Shown: positions 57,669-64,000 of the stretch, in pieces
Layout of the letters: the number at the start of each line of letters is the position of its first letter
How positions within the stretch are numbered: position 1 is the stretch's first letter
Origin: Ephydatia muelleri
Lineage: Eukaryota; Porifera; Demospongiae; Spongillida; Spongillidae
Reading direction: 5' to 3'
Length of the DNA: 64,000 nt
Assembly: GCA_013339895.1 (NCBI GenBank)
Contig: JABACO010000005.1
Coordinates: 7,100,205 to 7,164,204 of the forward strand
Translations under genes and position numbers: made by a program
The notes under the pieces: model-generated
The model's database searches: none
Seen by the model: only the letters and a program-made list of their open reading frames with translations
What the model was told of the DNA's origin: nothing

Positions 57669-58044
57669 CACCCCAATATTCAATAGACAGGTCACAATGG
57701 ACTGTACAGGCATGCTTTACATGTGAAGTGAATGGTTTTGTGCAGATCCTTTACATGCGTGCTGTACACATGTTGCATGCACATCTTCCTATAGCTTTTT
57801 AATGCTAGTGCAATACAACATGCCATGACATACCTAAGCCTTTGGGTGGTAGTGGTAGTTCGGTGACCCATGCTTCCTCTCGGCAGCACGTTTAGCCAAT
57901 CGGACAGCGGGGTCATTCCAATGCCGATTCGTTTCAGATGCATTAATGGCAGCTGAATTGTCCTCGTATTTCTGCCTTTTAGCAGCACGGTTCTCCTCGA
58001 GGTCCTCTTGATATCGCTGCTTTTTAGCAGATTGCTTAGATTCA

Positions 58045-58450
58045 ATATCTGCGTTGTAGCTGTCGCGTACAGAGGCCTTCTACTTTTCAGGATTGGCCTT
58101 GTAGCTGTCGCTTACAGAGGCTATCTATTCGGGTCGGCCTTGTAGCTGTCGCGTACAGAGGCCTTCTTCTTTTCAGGATCGGCCTTGTAGCTGTCGCGTA
58201 CAGAGGCCTTCTTTTTAGGATCGGCCTTGTAGCTGTCGCGTACAGAGGCCTACTATTCGGGTCGGCCTTGTAGCTGTCACGTACAGAGACCTTCTTCTTT
58301 TCGGGATCGGCCTTGTAGCTGTCGCGTACAGAGGCCTTCTTTTCGAGATCGGCCTTGTAGCTGTCGCGTACAGAGGCCTTCTTTTCGGGATCGGCCTTGT
58401 AGCTGTCGCGTACAGAGGCCTACTTCTTTTCGGGATCGGCATTGTAGCGC
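58045..58450. repeat. 45-60 bp coding minisatellite
   Basis: Units of the form TTGTAGCTGTCGCGTACAGA plus GGCCTTCTTTTC and GGGATCGGCC. Length variants are multiples of three in the right half, but frame-breaking units occur towards 58080-58260. Confidence 0.85.
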
Positions 58451-58667
58451 GCTCGGGCTTTCTTGTGCATGCTGTATAAATAACTTCATTAAACAATAAT
58501 AAACTTCTGCATATAACTTCATATACCAATTCCTATATAGAACTTGTTACCACATGAGGTACTTCTCGCTGTAGTCTTTCTAGGTGTCTATATGACCTTA
58601 AGGTGCGCCGTGCAGGTGAATTCCGAAGCAATTGGTGCTATTGCCGTTCCGCAAAATCGTTCGTAGC

Positions 58668-59330
58668 AGAAGAAGAAGAAGAAGAAGAAGAAGAAGAAGA
58701 AGAAGAAGAAGAAGAAGAAGAGAAAAGAAGAAAAGAAGAAGACAGACTCCTCCTCCTCCTCCGCCTCAGCCTAGTGATTAGTGGCTTAGTCTTCGGCTTC
58801 GTCTTCTCTCTTCTTCTTTCTTCTTCTTCGTTCTTCTTCTTCGTTACTTCTTCTTCTCGTCTTCTTTCTTCGGTCTTCTTCTTCTTCTTCTTCCTTCCTT
58901 CACTCCTTTCCTCCTCCCTCCTCTCCTCTGTCTCTCTCCTCCTCCGTCCTCTTCCCCCTCTTCCTCTTCCTCCCTCTTCCTCTCCTCCGCCTCCTCCTCT
59001 CCTCCTCCCCCTCCTCCTCCTCCTCCCTCCTCCTCCTCTCCTCCTCCTCCTCCTCCTCCTCCTCCTCCTCCTCCTGCCTCCGCCCTCCTCCTCCTCCTCC
59101 TCCTCCTCCGCCTCCTCGTCCTCCTCCTCCGCCTCACTCCTCCTCCTCCTCGCCTCCTCCCTCCTCCCCGCCTCCTCCTCCTCCCCTCCTCCCTCCTCCT
59201 CCTCCCCTCCTCCGCCTCCTCCTCCTCCTCCTCCTCCTCCGCCGCCTCCTCCTCCTTACCTACTCCTCCTCCTCCTCCTCCTCCTCCTCCCTCCTCCTCC
59301 TCCGCCTCCTCCTCATCTCCCCCCTATCTC
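58668..59330. repeat. (AAG)n / (CTC)n polypurine-polypyrimidine tract
   Basis: (GAA)n at 58668-58745 switches strand composition to (CTT/CTC)n at 58746-59330, with only scattered G and A. The long open frames across it are compositional artefacts. It may form triplex (H-DNA) structures. Confidence 0.92.
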
Positions 59331-59339
59331 TCCTCACAA

Positions 59340-60635
59340 TCCCGCCCTGCATCACTCACTTACACTTACCCTTATTCTCATGAAGCTTCCCATTTCTCGT
59401 GTCGAAACAAGACATGTGTACTTTGAGTCACAGTGACTTGACAGATCTTGGCTTTTTCTACACACCTTACTAAAGACAGCAGCCATGGAGTTCACAAGTT
59501 ATGCAACGGCAAACACTGCAAGAGGCATAAATCAGCAGGTTATTATGCAAAAAGACACTCCAGTTAAATGTGGCTTCAATTGATAGTGAATTGCACCCTA
59601 GATGTGTTTGATGTTTCATAGTAGGAAGATTTACAGATGATGATGACATCACTATCAGTGGGGTGGAGAGATGTCCACTTTCGGGCAGAGTAGACAACAG
59701 ATCACGTTTGAGCCCATTTACATTGGTGGAGGACTGTACTGAAACTTTGTCCAAAGGTTTGGATGGACACAAAACACACACTTTGTCCAAAGGGATTAAC
59801 ACCAAGAGAGAAAAATCTTTTCCCGATTCAGGCTTCTTATTCCACCAGTGTCTTTTCCTACCCATGCATAGTACCTGTACCTGTCTACATTTGTTAAAAT
59901 AGGAGTTACATGCCTACCCTTCTACTTCATACCTCTATTCCTATTCTCTGAGTTGATGGACAAGGATGAAGTGCTAGACGTGGGGGAAAAATAATTTTTT
60001 TTGGTATATAAAGCACAAAAATCGGCGCTGTTTGAGGCAGTGTATTTAGAAAACCAAGTACTATTTAATAGGTCCCACCTAGAGCATTCACTGAACACTT
60101 AAGATTAGTTCATGGAATTACAAAACCACTTCGGATGGCTCGTAAACAGGTACATGCACGAAGTATACCAATTAATGCCCTCGACTACTATATGACGGTG
60201 TTACACACGATCGGATGAAGATAAAACAAAACAAAAATAAATCCCTCCCTGCAAAATGACCTCTATAAGCATAGAAAACATAATAAGCCTTAGGAGACTC
60301 ACCCGTTTCTCACAAACGGTACATAAGCACGCGAGAGTGGTGAAATTGCAGCGTGCGTAGTACAAACCGTGGCTATTTTAAGGTCATTACCTAACAGAAC
60401 TCTTACCTTTCGATGAAAAATGTCCACCAAAAATCAGTATGGCACGCTTTGACGACTTTTGTTTCGATTTGCCCTCTAGAAAGGTGTGATTCGCGCTATC
60501 ACGGAGTGCGCGCATAGCCTTAATGGCTCACGTGATGCGCTTCCAATCCATCTCTAAACTATCTATGCTCCTGAAAAATAGTTCTATACTCAACGAAGTG
60601 TAATGACGACTGTACTCTAGCACGGCTTGAGCAAT
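59340..60635. other. No gene recognised
   Basis: Short frames only. 60490-60580 is the inverted partner of the repeat at 44205-44280. Confidence 0.5.
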
Positions 60636-60946
60636 AGGATCCACGCGCAACTAGGACCTCCGATGCGTCCAGGTCAGGCACGCGTCAGCAACCAAAACTG
60701 TAGCAGCTTGAACACAATTTTCTGTTGCAAAGTTGTGCTTGTAAATAAAAAATACACAGGTCTGTCTCTTGGCAACCGCGTTAAAAACAAGGAGTGTGTA
60801 GAGGTGGGGGTACTTCAGTTGAAGGTGGCTCTACATGAGGTGTCTTTCGATAAGACGTGTCTCAAGAGGAAGTGGTACTTCTGCGGAGGTGCTTTCACCA
60901 ACTAGAGATACTATAGAGAGGAATTGGAAACAAATCACGTGAGCAG
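60636..60946. repeat. Dispersed repeat, copy B (pair with 1711-2040)
   Basis: Same orientation as copy A, begins AGGATCCACGCGCAACTAGG. After 60946 it continues into sequence absent from copy A. Confidence 0.85.
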
Positions 60947-61855
60947 TTACACGCGGACAATCCTCGTAAAAGGTGTTGGTGTAGCGTTTAAAGGATGGTA
61001 ACTAGTGCTCTGATCGTTTCTTGGTGTTAAATTATTAATGCAGTATCTAGCATTAGTAGGTATCTTTAATCGCTTAAAACTTTCGCTGTCATCAAGAATG
61101 CGGATCTGTTTCGCGGCGCTTTGTAACGCAAAGGCAATCTTACTGTTTCCATTAAAGACATCCTGGGTTATTGCTGAGGTACCGGGGAGTCCCGCTTATA
61201 GGTCCCGGGGTAATTGGAAAGAGGTAGTGGGAGGGGGGTTCGTGCCTATCTAAAACAGGGGTACGAGAGACGGGGAGGCATCTTATGAACCTTCCCTCCG
61301 CTTGCCTTCGCTTCGTAACAGCAGTATATTACCACTCCACTTCTGTTCCTTTGGGAGAGAATGCTGATTTAACTTTGATGGCATATGCAACGACATTCAC
61401 AATGCAATTGGTAGACTTGGACACCATGCATGGCATATTTCATTCTTTACATCACTAGCAGAATGTTCCGTGAAACAACTATCAGTTCTCCAGTATACAT
61501 TCAATTTTTATGCAATTACAAGTAAAGAAGTAACCAACGTAGATTTATCCGCCCCAACGGGACATTTTTGGTTGCAATAGTGTTCTCGCTTGTACGCTAT
61601 TGTGTTCGTATAACACTCTTTAGCAACACGTCAAATCCATTATTGATGTCAAATATTTTTTATGCTGTGTTTAAATCAGCGTATAATATGATTTCACAGT
61701 AAAATAAAGTACGCTTGATGATTTGCACTTGATTTTAATGTCAAATCAATAAATGTAAATGAATAATTGATTTGAATTAGTTTTTATTGCTGTGGCAAAT
61801 GCGCAAAGGAATATATACAGCGTGCGGTGTTAATTATTTTCTAAATGTTGATTTT
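60947..61855. other. No gene recognised
   Basis: Possibly the decayed 5' part of the RT element that follows. Nothing specific is readable. Confidence 0.4.
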
Positions 61856-63394
61856 GAAGGACTCTAAGGAGTGCATTTACAGCAAGGAGTTACACAAGGA
61901 GATCCACTGTCTATGTTTTTCTATGCTGCAGCTGTTTTGCCGCTGATTAACTCGCTTGCTTCAAAATCTAACTTTGTACAGTGCTAGTACGTAGATGACT
62001 CGGCGTGCGCAGGGAAGATATCATAAATTCGTTTATGGTTTGACAAACTCATACAATTAGGACCAGCATATGGTTACTTTGCGGAACCAACTAACAGTGT
62101 TCTAGTAGTGGCACCACAACTTGAAGATGTTGCCAAAGACTACTTCAAGGATTTGGGTGTACAGTGTCAAGTGGCCATTGCTTTCTTGGTGGTGTAATTG
62201 GTGCTCGAGAGTATTGCAGAAACTTGTTGAAACAGAAGATTGAATATTGGATGGAATGCGTCACTGAGTGAAGTATCCAAGGCAGCAGTCAGGGTACCTC
62301 AGGTGGCATTTAGCACTATAACCAAATCGCTGCAATGTGAATGGGAGTTTGTCCAAAGAGTGGTCCCTGATTGTGCTGAGACATTCGTACCATTGCAACA
62401 TGCCTTCGCGGAACAGTTCTTTCCATCTCTACTAGGAGTAGTAGTCACTGATGAGGAGCAGCATTTGTTTCAGTTGCCAACATCCCTTGCTGGTCTTGGT
62501 ATTTATAATCCAACTGAAACTGCAGTACAAGCATACAAGACATCTAAACAGGGCACTGCTACAGTGAGTGAAGCCATCAAGGGGGTGATTGATTTTCATC
62601 ATGAACAGCATTTGGAGTCGCTGACTACTGCCAGGAAGATGGGGGCTAAGGCTAAGGAAGATGACTACATACTGAATTTTGAGAGTATAATACCTTCCTT
62701 TAGCCCTGATCGATAGAGAGCACTTCGAAGAGCACTGAAAGGAAAGACGTCAACATGGTTCGATGTACTTCCTCTATAGATCTACCATTTTGACCTGTCA
62801 CCCTTGCAGTTCAGAGATGGTTTAGCCATACGTTATTTACGGAATCCTCCCTGTCTACCTCCTAGATGGGATGGTTGTGGTACCACCTTAACCCTTCAGC
62901 ATACCCTTGATTGCAAGAAGGGAGGACTTATCATTCTGAAAAGACGCAATGAAATCAGAGACTGCCTAAGAGATATTGCATCACAAGTATGGACACATGT
63001 CATCAAGGAACCAGTTGTCAGAGAGGCTGATGTTAACAATAGAGATGGTGGTCTGCGACTGGACTTAGGGATACGAGGGTATGGCAACCTCAGGTGGAGG
63101 CATTATTTGATATCAGAGTTATTGACACTAATGCTCCTTCTCATCCCACTCGTTCACTTAAAGCTATTCTGAAGACTGGAGCTAAAGAGAAGAAGAGGGT
63201 CTATGAGCAGGCTGTACTGGAGCGGAGGGGTAACTTTACACCAATAGTGCTGTCAGTAAATGGTTTGCTACACAGAGAGGCCAAACACTTCCTAAAGAGA
63301 ATAGCAGCCAACCTGGCTCACAAATGGGAAAAGCCCTATTCCCAAATGTGTGGATATGTTAGAAGCCAGGCTGACCTTTACTATCAAAAGGGCA

Positions 63395-63395
<1 letters not shown>
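61856..63395 (+). pseudogene. Reverse-transcriptase element with long C-terminal domain, remnant
   Basis: RT motifs: EGVTQGDPLSMFFYAAAVLP-like sequence and a catalytic YVDDSACAG (a stop two residues before). The long C-terminal part is FDKLIQLGPAYGYFAEP, then FLPSLLG-like and LPTSLAGLGIYNPTETA, then FRDGLAIRYLRNPPCLPPRW. It also carries a Cys/His cluster (CDGCG-like, HTLDCKKGG, RRNEIRDCLRD), LREADV and FDIRVIDTNAPSH, and ends REAKHFLKRIAANLAHKWEK. The CDGCG...H...C arrangement looks zinc-binding. Same family as 25595-26141. Several stops and frameshifts. The LINE clade is not assignable by eye. Confidence 0.7.

Positions 63396-63397
<2 letters not shown>

Positions 63398-63428
<31 letters not shown>
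63398..63428. repeat. G31 homopolymer
   Basis: Interrupts the RT C-terminal frame just after SQADLYYQKGN. Beyond it (63429-64000) no domain is recognised. Confidence 0.97.
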
Positions 63429-63430
<2 letters not shown>

Positions 63431-64000
63431 AAAATCTGCAATGACATAGGTAGTGCTGCTCCATCTTCCCAGCCACTGGACTGGAGCCCTGCTTGTGCTG
63501 CAGCCCCAATCTGGAGACTGTGCGTGTTGTACTTGGAGGTGTCATACCCACCTCTCGAATGTAGGTCTCACAGGATAGCTCTCATTGCTCAAGACGTCCA
63601 GTTTGAAAACAAAATAGAGAGGACCTTGGTGGTGCCTTGCAGTATTCAAAGTAGGTTTGCAATGCAACAACTGGTCATGATGCACGGCAGGTGTCGCACT
63701 TTGCTATGATAGTATCTCTCCCAACTTGGTCCGTCGTTGACTCCTTGATGAAGAAGTGCATGCCATCCTTGACCCAGGTGATATCACTCTCTGTCGGTTA
63801 GAATATGGGATCGAATTTGGCCCTGGTGGTCAGAGTGTACTCACTGACCCTATAAGGAGTTCAAAGATGCCGAAGGTTAGGGCTGCTTTCAGCATCGATC
63901 TGTCATGTCTGATCCGCAGCAGGCAGTCTCTTGGGCCTGAGGTGTGCTGGACCTTGATAACTCTGTATGCCTCGGGATGGCTAGGTTCAGCGTTGGATTA

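Larger units (their letters stand above)
57188..58470 (-). pseudogene. Charged-repeat N-terminal fragment, Helitron-associated type
   Basis: From the ATG at 58470: MHKKARARYNADPEKK, a TAG, then about seven to eight repeats of (KK)ASVRDSYKADPEKK. RYQEDLEENRAAKRQKYEDN, INASETNRHWNDPAVRLAKR and AAERKHGSPNYHYHPKA then lead to a stop at about 57833. Further on, 57188-57380 gives SVRRAKAGSLLKTIREVNAL. Basic/acidic repeats followed by an RRxKAGSLLK-like segment are familiar from proteins encoded near Helitron helicases in invertebrates. The assignment is from memory of the pattern and is tentative. No Rep or helicase domain lies in the window. Confidence 0.45.

Noticed and set aside
58603-59436. 277-codon ORF across the CTC/GAA tract
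   Set aside because: Composition-driven open frame with only Leu, Ser, Pro and Glu runs. The opposite strand is equally open.

Overview
This is eukaryotic, almost certainly animal, DNA. Genes are split by short GT-AG introns, there are DEATH-fold, kelch and caspase-like domains, and the rest is transposon debris of animal type. A marine invertebrate such as a sponge, cnidarian or mollusc fits best. The small introns and the caspase-like/DEATH gene content lean towards a sponge, but that is inference. I see no rRNA, tRNA, CRISPR array or prokaryotic operon.

Host-like genes are few. Two closely related single-exon genes on the minus strand (11302-12579 and 42407-43729) encode caspase-like (peptidase C14) proteins. 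Both start with an N-myristoylation-type MGQ..S N-terminus. One minus-strand multi-exon gene (28509-34968) encodes a kelch-repeat, coiled-coil, double-DEATH protein. The second caspase gene and the kelch/DEATH gene share a YY1-like CCGCCAT(C/G)TTG motif a little upstream of their start codons.

The rest is layered mobile DNA. 2.0-11.0 kb is a Ginger1-like DNA transposon (integrase, Cys-rich, Ulp1 protease, PHD finger) carrying three insertions, each with a visible target duplication: a CAGGGGCGGA-type MITE, a LINE with an intact 823-codon ORF, and an internally deleted piggyBac at TTAA. 13.5-20.8 kb is a Copia remnant that runs into a giant inverted duplication (arms about 2.5 kb). 22.2-24.1 kb is a second Ginger-like remnant. 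25.6-26.1 kb and 61.8-63.4 kb are reverse-transcriptase remnants of one unusual RT family. 36.26-42.08 kb is a second giant inverted structure (arms about 2-2.5 kb) bounded by CAGTAGAGGACACG. 45.4-53.1 kb is a P-element/THAP9-like transposase gene split by a 5.3 kb TIR element that itself contains a 3.5 kb hAT. 53.7-56.9 kb is a second hAT, inserted beside a GCT/GGT minisatellite. 57.2-58.5 kb is a charged-repeat fragment resembling the N-terminal region of Helitron-associated proteins, followed by a 660 bp polypurine/polypyrimidine tract.

Small-scale structure is extreme: G or C homopolymers up to 50 nt, several at CAG(T/G)GGCGGA-type transposon ends; (AC)n up to 226 bp; and perfect or near-perfect fold-back elements of 118 bp to 0.8 kb. 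All exon, domain and TSD calls below were read by eye from the sequence.
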